The notes under the pieces were generated by a model, which was not told where the DNA came from, searched no databases, and worked only from the letters and a program-made list of their open reading frames with translations. From a virus, in IMG/VR virus record IMGVR_UViG_3300044998_000260, positions 41,489 to 105,488 of that record: a DNA stretch of 64,000 nucleotides, one strand, 5' to 3'. This document shows, one piece after another, positions 6,830-12,887 of the stretch. Every line of letters starts with the position of its first letter. Within the stretch, counting starts at the first letter, position 1. A program made the position numbers and the translations under genes.

Positions 6830-7342
6830 CTTCCTCAGTAGTTCCCGTATCTTTTGGATACAGAAATGCTACACTCCGCAGTTGTGTTCGGCTTGCGACC
6901 TACTTCACCATGTTTTGCGACCACGAGCGGCACTTCTAACAGTCGCCCCGCCCAGACCACTCACATTGCAATTCAGCCCTTGACTGCAAAATCTCAAACT
7001 GAATTACTATCTGTTACCGATACTTCCTCGGCCGTTGGTATGAAAGGAGCCCGGCACCACCCGTCAGACTTCGGTAACCCGCTTTCCTTTCGGGGCGTCG
7101 GCTACCGTTCTTTCCCTTTCACGACCTTCGGACCTATCACCGCTTTGGGAGCGATGCCACCACAGTCGCTGTGGTGTCGGCCAGACTTGCTTCGGCGAGC
7201 GAGACTTTCATCTCACGGGGATTACAAGGATACACCCCTTTATATGTCTTACGACATACTATTCTCACGGACCCGAAGCGGCCCGTTACTTCAGTTTTCA
7301 ATCAACATTCACGGGGTGAAGCTGAACCAGCTTCACCCGCCA
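6830..7342 (-). ncRNA. large structured RNA of unknown family, about 510 nt (RNA B)
   Basis: A gene-free stretch with dense secondary structure on the minus strand. The 5' end has a perfect 10-bp hairpin (GGGUGAAGCU/AGCUUCACCC, 7315-7340). Further hairpins include UAUGUC-GUAA-GACAUA (GNRA loop), CCACAG-CGA-CUGUGG, GGUAGCC/GGUUACC and GUAUC/GAUAC near the 3' end. Purine-rich loops such as CGUGAAAGGGAAAGAACGG suggest tertiary contacts. Its size and place inside a phage tRNA island resemble ROOL and GOLLD RNAs, but membership is not shown. Confidence 0.6.
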
Positions 7343-7346
7343 CCAC

Positions 7347-7505
7347 TCACTTTTTATCGTTGTGTGAGTCAACTACTGTCAATCCTTGTCTCTTTGCCTG
7401 TTCTTGAAGAGCTTCTACATGTCGCTTGCCAAGAGCCTCGGCTTCGGCAAGAAAAACCGGATAATTGGCTTCGGTAATAACGACTTCACACGAATTGTTT
7501 GCCAT
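7347..7505 (-). CDS. small hypothetical protein, 52 aa
   Basis: ATG at 7503-7505 is preceded by GAGGAAAT, a good ribosome-binding site. The 52-residue product begins MANNSCEVVITEANYP and is charged and helical in its second half. The stop codon is immediately followed by the 5' hairpin of RNA B. No family is recognised; one of the few protein genes inside this part of the RNA island. Confidence 0.6.
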   Translation of the reverse strand: MANNSCEVVITEANYPVFLAEAEALGKRHVEALQEQAKRQGLTVVDSHNDKK

Positions 7506-7528
7506 ATTTCCTCTTTTGTTTTAGAAAA

Positions 7529-7600
7529 TACCGGTACGGGGAATCGAACCCCGATTCTGAGATTGAAAGCCTCATGTCCTAGCCGTTAGACGATACCGGC
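7529..7600 (-). tRNA. tRNA-Glu(TTC), copy 1
   Basis: Acceptor GCCGGUA/UACCGGU, D arm of Glu type (CGUCUAACGGCUAGGAC), anticodon UUC in loop CUUUCAA. Confidence 0.9.
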
Positions 7601-7603
7601 ATC

Positions 7604-7790
7604 TGGCTGTGAGGTATCTCCTCACTATCGCTTTGCCATGCGGCTCCGACGATGCCTCGGAACACGGCCGACTAAGACCGCCCCTTAGTCGAAGGCCCGT
7701 GTACATATTTCACCTGTGCTAGTCATACACGGCTGATTCGGCACTAGGCGCGGCTTTGATCTTGCCGCCTCACAACACAAAGTATTGGAG
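7604..7790 (-). ncRNA. structured RNA or spacer domain (RNA C)
   Basis: The stretch is closed by UGUGAGG/CCUCACA. Inside are nested helices, notably GACUAAG/CUUAGUC extended by GGCC pairs, ACACGG/CCGUGU and CUCCGA/UCGGAG. No open frame of interest. Family unknown. Confidence 0.5.
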
Positions 7791-7797
7791 TGTAGAG

Positions 7798-7870
7798 AGC
7801 AGATGGCGGGATTCGAACCCGCGACGACCGCCTTGGCAAGGCGACATTCTAGCCACTGAATTACATCTGC
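7798..7870 (-). tRNA. tRNA-Gly(GCC)
   Basis: Acceptor GCAGAUG/CAUCUGC, discriminator U as in Gly, anticodon GCC. Confidence 0.88.
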
Positions 7871-7874
7871 GTGG

Positions 7875-7945
7875 AGCGGTTATACTGAGTTGAACAGTTC
7901 TTCCTTACTGGGAAGTAAGGCGTGCTGACGTTACACTAAAACCGC
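7875..7945 (-). tRNA. tRNA-Gly-like with eight-base anticodon loop
   Basis: Acceptor GCGGUUU/UAACCGC, discriminator U, D arm GUGU/GCAC. The anticodon stem CCUUA/UAAGG encloses eight bases, CUUCCCAG, one more than normal, around UCC(C). The T stem has one mismatch. A normal tRNA-Gly(UCC) lies 100 bp away, so this copy is either decaying or a four-base decoder (GGGA). Confidence 0.65.
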
Positions 7946-7961
7946 ATAATTACATTTTTAA

Positions 7962-8032
7962 TTGGCCCCCAGGGATTCGAACCCCGATTAGCTGATCCAA
8001 AGTCAGCAGTCCTGCCGTTGAACGAGAGGCCA
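7962..8032 (-). tRNA. tRNA-Gln(TTG), copy 1
   Basis: Acceptor UGGCCUC/GGGGCCA, U1-A72, anticodon stem GCUGA/UCAGC, anticodon UUG. Confidence 0.85.
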
Positions 8033-8048
8033 ATAATTTATCTTTAAG

Positions 8049-8122
8049 AGCGGGTTACGGGATTCGAACCCGTACCGTCACCTTGGAAGGGTGTCATGCT
8101 AGCCATTGAACACCAAACCCGC
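8049..8122 (-). tRNA. tRNA-Gly(TCC)
   Basis: Acceptor GCGGGUU/AACCCGC, discriminator U, seven-base loop CUUCCAA with UCC. Confidence 0.88.
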
Positions 8123-8238
8123 ATTTGAGCCTAGAATATAACATCTAATCTCAATCAGCATTTACTAGGCTCAACCCCGTTGTACCTTACGATATTATCG
8201 CGGGTCTGTTTCGGAGCAATGTTATCTGATTGAGAAAG

Positions 8239-8544
8239 TGCCTGTGGAGGGAGTCGAACCCACACTTCGGAGATTTTCTTACCACTATAACTTTCGTTAC
8301 ATTTCTACCTGATTATGATAGAAATTTTTGTGGTCTGGACTATACCTTTACCTTCAACTTTACTTGTTAAGGTACGCGCCGTCTAGTCTCTACACTTTCA
8401 ATGAGAAAAAAAACAGTCTCAAAGCTTAGCTCGGGATTGGCAGTTAAGCTTTCCCCGAATTTGACGCGATTCACCAATCATATTTCTATGATAGTGCTCA
8501 AATTTGTTTAAGTCTCCTGCCTCTGCCAATTGGGCTACACAGGC
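8239..8544 (-). tRNA. tRNA-Leu(TAA) interrupted by a group I intron
   Basis: The 5' exon (acceptor GCCUGUG, D arm, GGAGACUU) and 3' exon (AAAAUCUCC, T arm, CACAGGC, discriminator A) join to a loop CUUAAAA with anticodon UAA. Splicing after the second U and after the intron's last G fits group I rules. The spliced tRNA has a short variable region, odd for Leu. Confidence 0.8.
8277..8507 (-). ncRNA. group I self-splicing intron in tRNA-Leu(UAA)
   Basis: About 230 nt with the group I core elements in order: a Q-like CAAUCCCGAGCUAAG, an R-like GUAGAGACUAGACGG and an S-like AAGGUAUAGUCC, which form P4, P6 and P7. It follows a U and ends in G. It encodes no endonuclease. The insertion point inside the anticodon is the one known for cyanobacterial and plastid tRNA-Leu(UAA) introns. 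Confidence 0.85.
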
Positions 8545-8600
8545 ATATAATTATTTCACGATCAAGTTTTACTTCAATTGTCAATCAGCATTGTCTTACA

Positions 8601-8629
8601 AGTATAACTAGTGACAATTTATTTGTCAA
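8601..8629 (-). promoter_or_regulatory. internal promoter of the RNA island
   Basis: -35 TTGACA (8624-8629), 17-bp spacer, -10 TATACT (8601-8606), minus strand, upstream of the intron-containing tRNA-Leu. Confidence 0.75.
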
Positions 8630-8630
8630 G

Positions 8631-8703
8631 TACCAGTAATGGGTGCCGACCCCATTTAGCCTTGTTTATGAGACAAGTGACGATGCCGACCGTCCCCACT
8701 GGC
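8631..8703 (-). tRNA. tRNA with anticodon CAT (Met or Ile2), unusual T loop
   Basis: Acceptor GCCAGUG/UACUGGU, perfect D stem GACG/CGUC and anticodon stem CUUGU/ACAAG with loop CUCAUAA. The T loop is GUCGGCA instead of UUCNANN, and the D loop also contains GUCGGCA. It could be elongator Met or, after lysidine modification, Ile. Confidence 0.7.
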
Positions 8704-8714
8704 ATATATCTTAG

Positions 8715-8788
8715 TGCCCTCGGTGAGATTTGAACTCACACTATTCAGTTTTTGAGACTGACGCCTCTGCCGGTTGGGCTACGAGGGC
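8715..8788 (-). tRNA. tRNA-Leu-type anticodon CAA, class I
   Basis: Acceptor GCCCUCG/CGAGGGC, D arm GCCCAACCGGCAGAGGC, anticodon CAA. The variable region is short, unlike normal Leu tRNAs. Confidence 0.8.
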
Positions 8789-8848
8789 ATATATCATTGA
8801 TTATTTGATTACGTTGTTATCATTCAACGGCCTTTCGGCTATGTCTTA

Positions 8849-8929
8849 TGCGCTTGGAGGGACTTGAACCCCCACTCCTTTCGAAACTTGATCCTAAGTC
8901 AAGCGTGTCTGCCATTCCACCACAAGCGC
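8849..8929 (-). tRNA. tRNA-Leu(TAG)
   Basis: Class II with variable arm containing UUUCGAAAGGAG, acceptor GCGCUUG/CAAGCGC, anticodon UAG reading CUA. Confidence 0.88.
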
Positions 8930-8977
8930 GTTGTTTTCACTTCCATAAGTATAGAACATCTATTAAACGATGTCAAG

Positions 8978-9051
8978 TGCTCTTGAGAGGATTCGAACCT
9001 CCACTTGCAAGTTTCTCGAACTTGTGCCTCTGCCTGTTGGGCTACAAGAGC
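8978..9051 (-). tRNA. tRNA-Leu-type anticodon GAG, class I
   Basis: Acceptor GCUCUUG/CAAGAGC, perfect anticodon stem CAAGU/ACUUG. Loop UCGAGAA has C instead of U at position 33. Short variable region. Shares its D arm with the CAA and UAA tRNAs nearby. Confidence 0.75.
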
Positions 9052-9094
9052 ATAGGTGCCGGTTTTGAGAGAACCGGCAAACTCATCCACCAGA

Positions 9095-9367
9095 TTAAGC
9101 GAGCGACCACTCGGTAATCGTGCGTCCCTTGGCCTCAGGCCGAGTCGAGTTCGTATAACCGACGCTACGGAATTCGCCGCCCTGAAACGCCGAATTGATA
9201 ACGGCGATACGGCTGCGAATCTTACCTTCGAGCATACCCTGGCGATTCATATAGTTCTGCGCGTCATCGGCAGTAACCGTCCGACTCGAACGCTTACGAG
9301 CCAAACTACGAAGGTATGAACGAAGACTAGTGACAACACTCTCATTCCGCGAAGCAAGATTTGACAT
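9095..9367 (-). CDS. basic hypothetical protein, 90 aa
   Basis: Starts MSNLASRNES; an AGGAG lies about ten bases upstream, and a clear TTGACA-N17-TAGATT promoter lies 50 bp upstream. The product is rich in Arg, Ser and Thr and has a predicted helix-rich middle (SLRSYLRSLARKRSS), compatible with nucleic-acid binding. No family is recognised. It is expressed from its own promoter within the tRNA island. Confidence 0.55.
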   Translation of the reverse strand: MSNLASRNESVVTSLRSYLRSLARKRSSRTVTADDAQNYMNRQGMLEGKIRSRIAVINSAFQGGEFRSVGYTNSTRPEAKGRTITEWSLA

Positions 9368-9417
9368 ACAACCATTTCTCCTTTTTTTGTGACGGGTCCA
9401 TCCCGTCAACATAATGT

Positions 9418-9446
9418 AATCTATGATAGGGGCGCGGATTTGTCAA
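9418..9446 (-). promoter_or_regulatory. promoter of the 9.1-kb basic protein gene
   Basis: -35 TTGACA (9441-9446), 17-bp spacer, -10 TAGATT (9418-9423), minus strand. Confidence 0.75.
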
Positions 9447-9464
9447 GCCCCAATTTTTAATTAC

Positions 9465-9827
9465 CTAAATTGATGACAATGTGTGTTTTACAGGACAACC
9501 ATTTTCGTCTACACAAACAAATTTCATTTCTTCAATTTTGACAATTTCTTTTTGTGTAGTTAAATCTCTAACCACCACTTCCAGTGTCACAGAAGTTTTT
9601 CCTACCTGCTTAAGACTTACACCGATTTCTACTATGTCCCCTTGAAATGCCGGTGCAATAAAATTAATAGCAGAAATACTTTTTGTAACCACTCGACGAT
9701 GCTTTGTTTCAATTGCTACAAATATTGCTGCTTCTTCGTCTACCCATTCCAGTAATCGTCCACCAAACAATGTATTATTTGCATTAAGATCATTCGGTTG
9801 AACTAATTTACGAGTTAAGAATTTCAT
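9465..9827 (-). CDS. hot-dog fold acyl-CoA thioesterase-like protein, 120 aa
   Basis: Residues 16-35 read NANNTLFGGRLLEWVDEEAA, the signature of YciA/ACOT-type hot-dog thioesterases, where the Asn/Asp and the Gly-Gly helix start form the active site. The rest follows the single hot-dog layout (a long helix then five strands). Family members hydrolyse acyl-CoA; the substrate here is unknown. The gene ends in TAG. Its start overlaps the remains of a tRNA, which suggests it was inserted by recombination at a tRNA gene. Confidence 0.75.
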   Translation of the reverse strand: MKFLTRKLVQPNDLNANNTLFGGRLLEWVDEEAAIFVAIETKHRRVVTKSISAINFIAPAFQGDIVEIGVSLKQVGKTSVTLEVVVRDLTTQKEIVKIEEMKFVCVDENGCPVKHTLSSI

Positions 9828-9837
9828 ATAACTGCAA

Positions 9838-9878
9838 TGTTTAAACTATTGCCTCTGCCCGTTGAGCTACAAGGGCAG
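9838..9878 (-). pseudogene. tRNA 5'-half remnant
   Basis: GCCCUUGUAGCUCAACGGGCAGAGGC matches the acceptor and D arm of the neighbouring Leu-type tRNAs, but no T arm follows. The remnant overlaps the end of the methyltransferase gene and runs into the thioesterase start. Confidence 0.6.
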
Positions 9879-10460
9879 TGAAACTATCCAAGAAGTATTA
9901 TGTAGATATACTTTATCACCAAATACCTCATCGACTGCTCTTTTAACTCCTGGCCAATCGTAATCATGACCCGCGATGACGCTTTCAGGTTTCATTTTTG
10001 GCATCCATAAATTAATATCTTCAAGAGCGCCCTCGTAAGAATGATCTGCATCAATAAACAGAAAATCGATTGACCGATCTTCAAATTCATTGTGTGCCAC
10101 TCTTGTGGACATGCGAATTAGATTAACATAGGAATCCAATGAAAAATGCTTCAACACCGCTAACACTGAGTGATAACATGCATCTTCACTCATTGGAATA
10201 TTCAGATAATTCATCCAATGAATATCTCCCGCACTCCACTCGCCGGCCGTAGCGCCGCGCAAATCCCAAAAATCAACACTATAAAACTTGATATTTTTTT
10301 TACTATTTTTGATACATTGAGCCATTTGAGCCGTGCTCCGACCCCACAAAGAACCAAGTTCTACAAATACAGATCCATCATCCGCCTCGTCCACATAATG
10401 AGCGTATATATCATCAAAATTGCAAAATCCTGGAATTTGATAGATACTTGTTAAATTCAT
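9867..10460 (-). CDS. class I SAM-dependent methyltransferase-like protein, 197 aa
   Basis: Motif I is visible as VFVELGSLWGRSTAQM (about residues 30-45), motif II as KFYSVDFWD, and motif IV as DFLFIDADHSYEGALEDI (about 135-152), followed by VIAGHDY. This is the pattern of the MTase_24 group, which includes sugar, O- and cephalosporin-type methyltransferases. I chose MNLTS as start; the ribosome-binding site is weak. It may modify a phage glycan, given the glycosyltransferases elsewhere, but no acceptor can be named. It ends in TAG. Confidence 0.7.
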   Translation of the reverse strand: MNLTSIYQIPGFCNFDDIYAHYVDEADDGSVFVELGSLWGRSTAQMAQCIKNSKKNIKFYSVDFWDLRGATAGEWSAGDIHWMNYLNIPMSEDACYHSVLAVLKHFSLDSYVNLIRMSTRVAHNEFEDRSIDFLFIDADHSYEGALEDINLWMPKMKPESVIAGHDYDWPGVKRAVDEVFGDKVYLHNTSWIVSLPL

Positions 10461-10517
10461 AATATTCACTGTAATGGTTAATAGTTGACCCACATTAATA
10501 TTTCAATCACTTATCAG

Positions 10518-10592
10518 TAGGAGTGACGGGATTCGAACCCGCATTGCACTCGTTGAAAGCGAGGGTTCCTAGGCCAATTAGAAGACACTCCC
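10518..10592 (-). tRNA. tRNA-Glu(TTC), copy 2
   Basis: Acceptor GGGAGUG/CACUCCU, D arm UUCUAAUUGGCCUAGGA, anticodon UUC. Confidence 0.88.
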
Positions 10593-10626
10593 ATAATGTG
10601 GTGCTCTACCTTTAAGCTACACAGCA
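10593..10626 (-). tRNA. tRNA 5' half of a possible permuted tRNA
   Basis: UGCUGUG, UA, D arm GCUU/GAGC, then ACCACAUUAU: a complete 5' half with no 3' half after it. Its acceptor strand pairs with the 3' half at 10641-10683, which lies upstream in the transcript. Confidence 0.5.
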
Positions 10627-10640
10627 TAGCTCAAGTCGCG

Positions 10641-10683
10641 TCGCTGTGACGGGATTCGAACCCGCACCTACCACCACTTTGAC
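10641..10683 (-). tRNA. tRNA 3' half of a possible permuted tRNA
   Basis: GUGGUGG, T arm GCGGG-UUCGAAU-CCCGU, acceptor strand CACAGCG, discriminator A, with no 5' half before it. CACAGCG pairs over seven positions (one G-U) with UGCUGUG of the half at 10593-10626. Fourteen bases separate the halves. Confidence 0.5.
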
Positions 10684-10693
10684 CTTTCGGCCA

Positions 10694-10766
10694 TACCGCT
10701 AGCGGGAATCGAACCCGCCTTTCCACTGTGAGAGAGTGGCGTCCTCAACCGATAGACGATAGCGGC
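10694..10766 (-). tRNA. tRNA-Glu(CTC)
   Basis: Acceptor GCCGCUA/UAGCGGU, Glu-type D arm, anticodon stem CCACU/AGUGG, anticodon CUC. Confidence 0.88.
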
Positions 10767-10771
10767 AAAGT

Positions 10772-10849
10772 GATGTAGATGCCAATGCTTTCCTTTGTCT
10801 TTAAGCCTTTCGGCGTTCGGATACCACCTAGCTTGTGCATCTACATCAG
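10772..10849 (-). ncRNA. stem-closed RNA element between tRNAs
   Basis: Closed by a perfect 12-bp helix (UGAUGUAGAUGC/GCAUCUACAUCA) with an inner GCC-GAAA-GGC hairpin. Not a tRNA and no gene. Family unknown. Confidence 0.5.
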
Positions 10850-10925
10850 TCGGGATAGCCAGATTCGAACTGGCGCACTCCTGTATCCGAAACAGGCGAG
10901 GTTGACCTGGCTCCTCCACATCCCG
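10850..10925 (-). tRNA. tRNA-Pro(CGG)
   Basis: Acceptor CGGGAUG/UAUCCCG with C1-G72, anticodon stem CCUGU/ACAGG (as read on the plus strand), anticodon CGG. Confidence 0.88.
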
Positions 10926-10932
10926 ATAAAAG

Positions 10933-11005
10933 CGCCCTTGGCAGGAATCGAACCCACATCTGCGGAGGTAGAAGCTCCGTGCCTTCTCCATTAGACCACA
11001 AGGGC
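10933..11005 (-). tRNA. tRNA-Arg(TCT)
   Basis: Acceptor GCCCUUG/CAAGGGC, discriminator G, perfect anticodon stem CGGAG/CUCCG, loop CUUCUAC with UCU. Confidence 0.88.
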
Positions 11006-11008
11006 AAT

Positions 11009-11122
11009 TCATTCATTGTCATCAATATCATCGGACTCAAATTCAAATCCATCAATATTACGATACTTGTGTGCCGTTGGATGAGAATCGTATCCTCGGT
11101 TGTGACCTGTTCTCCAGTGCAT
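11009..11122 (-). CDS. small hypothetical protein, 37 aa
   Basis: Begins MHWRTGHNRGYDSHP eight bases after the stop of the upstream gene, with AAGGCG as weak ribosome-binding site, and ends in an acidic tail FESDDIDDNE. The composition looks protein-like rather than random. No family is recognised. Confidence 0.5.
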   Translation of the reverse strand: MHWRTGHNRGYDSHPTAHKYRNIDGFEFESDDIDDNE

Positions 11123-11130
11123 CGCCTTGT

Positions 11131-11700
11131 TCAACTTAGTCCCAACTTAGTCCACACATTGTTACGAAGCATCGACTCTCGGAGTTCACCAAACCGAGAT
11201 TCAATCTCTTGATTGGGAATCCAATGTTGAGTCACCATATTTGGTTCTTTACGAAATACCAAATAAAAGTCATTCATAAATACACAGCCAGTCACAATAT
11301 ACTTCTGTTTATAGCCACGAATGTGTGTGACATCCACCCATTCACGTTTTGTGAAAAACGACTTGTGCTTTTCACTCAATTCATCGTATTGTTGTTGCGT
11401 CAAATACTTTGGCTTCTGTGGTATTGGTTCCCATTTATTCGTTTTCCAGTTACGACGAAGGAACTTTTCATTATTACAGAATTCAATCGTATTAATCTTA
11501 TCTAGCACTTGTTGCATTTCTCGAGCATCTTTACGATTCTTTGCATCATCACTAAGAACATAATACCGAACCCATCCGCGCTGATACGGTTCTACATCGA
11601 TCCATTCACCGCTCTTACGGCGTGCGTCAGACAAAGTCGTGTATTCGTTCCAGATACGGCGAATCCGCTTGTGTTCTTCGGTCTTATAATTACGCCGCAT
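11131..11700 (-). CDS. hypothetical protein, 189 aa
   Basis: A basic, aromatic-rich soluble protein with a repeated W(I/V)DV...Y element: GEWIDVEPYQRGWVRYYV near residue 35 and REWVDVTHIRGYKQKYIV near 125. The two copies suggest an internal duplication of a small beta domain. The ATG lies inside the last codons of the upstream HNH gene, so translation may be coupled. No family is recognised. Confidence 0.6.
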   Translation of the reverse strand: MRRNYKTEEHKRIRRIWNEYTTLSDARRKSGEWIDVEPYQRGWVRYYVLSDDAKNRKDAREMQQVLDKINTIEFCNNEKFLRRNWKTNKWEPIPQKPKYLTQQQYDELSEKHKSFFTKREWVDVTHIRGYKQKYIVTGCVFMNDFYLVFRKEPNMVTQHWIPNQEIESRFGELRESMLRNNVWTKLGLS

Positions 11701-12199
11701 CAATACCCTTATATTTCCGTAAATATCGGTTTCTTTTTGTATCTTTCTTTTGTCTAGTTACAAATGTTTCTGTTTGACTATGACAGTTGGGACATAAAAG
11801 TCTAAGGTTTTTCGGCAAATTGTTATCACTATTGCCGTCTATGTGATCTAGTTGTAGAGTAAGTGGTTTGTTTAGATGTTTACCTAAATTTCCACAACCA
11901 ACACATACATAACCAACAGTTCTAGTGATGTAGTTCTTTAGTGTTGAAGCTTGTGACACTTCGCCATTTTCTACTCTAATTCGTGTTATAGTCTCAAACT
12001 TGTAAGTCTTGTCACACTCAATAGAACAACATCTGAATCGGCTTTCTTTGCCACAAACTCTACAATTATAGAGTGTTGATTTTCTTTGTCTTTTAGGAAA
12101 TTTGTTGTTGTTGACGATTGCCGCACATTTCCGTGAACAAAATTTATTTTGTGGTTTACTAGAAATATCCGTATTGCAGTTTATACATAAATTTATCAT
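11690..12199 (-). CDS. HNH homing endonuclease with zinc ribbons, 169 aa
   Basis: Three Cys-rich clusters come first (CINCNTD, CSRKCAA, CRVCGKES, CVGCG), then the HNH core LQLDHIDGNSDNNLPKNLRL followed by CPNCHSQTETF, which supplies the second zinc pair and the metal-binding Asn/His. A basic tail follows. These features mark free-standing HNH nucleases that nick or cut phage DNA and spread into sister genomes. It lies among tRNA genes in the same orientation, as four related genes in this island do. Confidence 0.85.
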   Translation of the reverse strand: MINLCINCNTDISSKPQNKFCSRKCAAIVNNNKFPKRQRKSTLYNCRVCGKESRFRCCSIECDKTYKFETITRIRVENGEVSQASTLKNYITRTVGYVCVGCGNLGKHLNKPLTLQLDHIDGNSDNNLPKNLRLLCPNCHSQTETFVTRQKKDTKRNRYLRKYKGIDAA

Positions 12200-12259
12200 A
12201 TAGGATTCGAATTGTGGTTACCTATATAAGTAATATTTACTGTTAGTTTCAATTCAAAA

Positions 12260-12336
12260 TACTCCGTGTAGGATTCGAACCTACGATCATATCCTGTATG
12301 TAAGACAGGTGCCCTGGGCCACTAGGCGAACGGAGT
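12260..12336 (-). tRNA. tRNA-Val(TAC)
   Basis: Acceptor ACUCCGU/ACGGAGU, anticodon stem CCUGU/ACAGG, anticodon UAC. Confidence 0.88.
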
Positions 12337-12342
12337 GTAAAG

Positions 12343-12413
12343 TTACCCCACTACGATTCGAACGTAGATTCGTTGGTTCAAAGCCAACTGTCTTGCCATT
12401 AGACGATGGGGCA
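12343..12413 (-). tRNA. tRNA-Gln(TTG), copy 2
   Basis: Acceptor UGCCCCA/UGGGGUA, U1-A72, anticodon stem GUUGG/CCAAC, anticodon UUG. Confidence 0.88.
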
Positions 12414-12416
12414 ATG

Positions 12417-12500
12417 TATTGCCTTATCGTTGGATAAGGCAATAAATACGGACTCTAGCTACACTCCGGAGTGACTAGTTTAATCGGGTCCGTGCCGAAA
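12417..12500 (-). ncRNA. spacer with two hairpins
   Basis: A perfect AUUGCCUUAUC/GAUAAGGCAAU hairpin (12418-12445) and a CGGAC/GUCCG-closed element with inner CACUC/GAGUG. No U tract follows, so processing or stability signals are more likely than termination. Confidence 0.4.
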
Positions 12501-12504
12501 TCAA

Positions 12505-12578
12505 TGTGCCATACTGGAATCGAACCAGTGACCACCGATTTATAAGACCGGTGCTCTAACCAACTGAGCTAATGGCAC
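12505..12578 (-). tRNA. tRNA-Ile(TAT)
   Basis: Acceptor GUGCCAU/AUGGCAC, D arm UAGCUCAGUUGGUUAGAGCA, loop CUUAUAA with UAU, reading AUA. Confidence 0.88.
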
Positions 12579-12584
12579 ATAAAA

Positions 12585-12658
12585 TGCACGTGGTAGGATT
12601 CGAACCTACGCACTTCGAATTATGAGTTCGCTGCTCTAACCAACTGAGCTAAGGGACC
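12585..12658 (-). tRNA. tRNA-Met(CAT) with non-complementary acceptor strands
   Basis: D arm UAGCUCAGUUGGUUAGAGCA, loop CUCAUAA and T arm are typical elongator Met. The 5' acceptor strand GGUCCCU does not pair with the 3' strand CACGUGC. A chimera, a pseudogene, or an RNA needing repair. Confidence 0.6.
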
Positions 12659-12678
12659 GTTAGAGATGTCGTTTATAA

Positions 12679-12778
12679 TACGCCTACTGGGACTTGAACC
12701 CAGAATAATCCGCATATCAGGCGGCTCCTTTCGGGCGGAGGTATAAGCTCCGTGCTTTAACCATTAAGCTATAGGCGC
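12679..12778 (-). tRNA. 100-nt tRNA with two anticodon-like arms (UAU and GAU)
   Basis: Acceptor GCGCCUA/UAGGCGU, D arm and T arm (CUGGG/CCCAG) are normal. A perfect anticodon arm CGGAG-CUUAUAC-CUCCG (UAU) is followed by CCCGAAAGGAG and a second arm CCGC-CUGAUAU-GCGG whose loop matches tRNA-Ile(GAU). Total length 100 nt. Confidence 0.6.
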
Positions 12779-12794
12779 GTATATTCACCACAAG

Positions 12795-12871
12795 TCCGCC
12801 CAATAGGAATCGAACCTACGTGGTACCGTCTATTCTTTCAACCGCATATCAGGCGGAGGGAATATGGGCGG
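12795..12871 (-). tRNA. tRNA-Ile(GAT)-like RNA lacking a D arm, copy 1
   Basis: Acceptor CCGCCCA/UGGGCGG, T arm GUAGG/CCUAU with loop UUCGAUU, discriminator A. Only five bases lie between position 9 and the arm UCCGC-CUGAUAU-GCGG(U). A UAUUC/GAAUA helix then surrounds it. No D arm can be drawn. Confidence 0.55.
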
Positions 12872-12887
12872 ATATTTTTACTACAAG

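Noticed and set aside
8277-8507. Endonuclease gene inside the group I intron
   Set aside because: The 230-nt intron has no open frame long enough for a homing endonuclease.
10772-10849. Hammerhead-type ribozyme between tRNA genes
   Set aside because: A CUGAUG-like string occurs, but the required CUGAUGA and matching GAAA core are not placed correctly.
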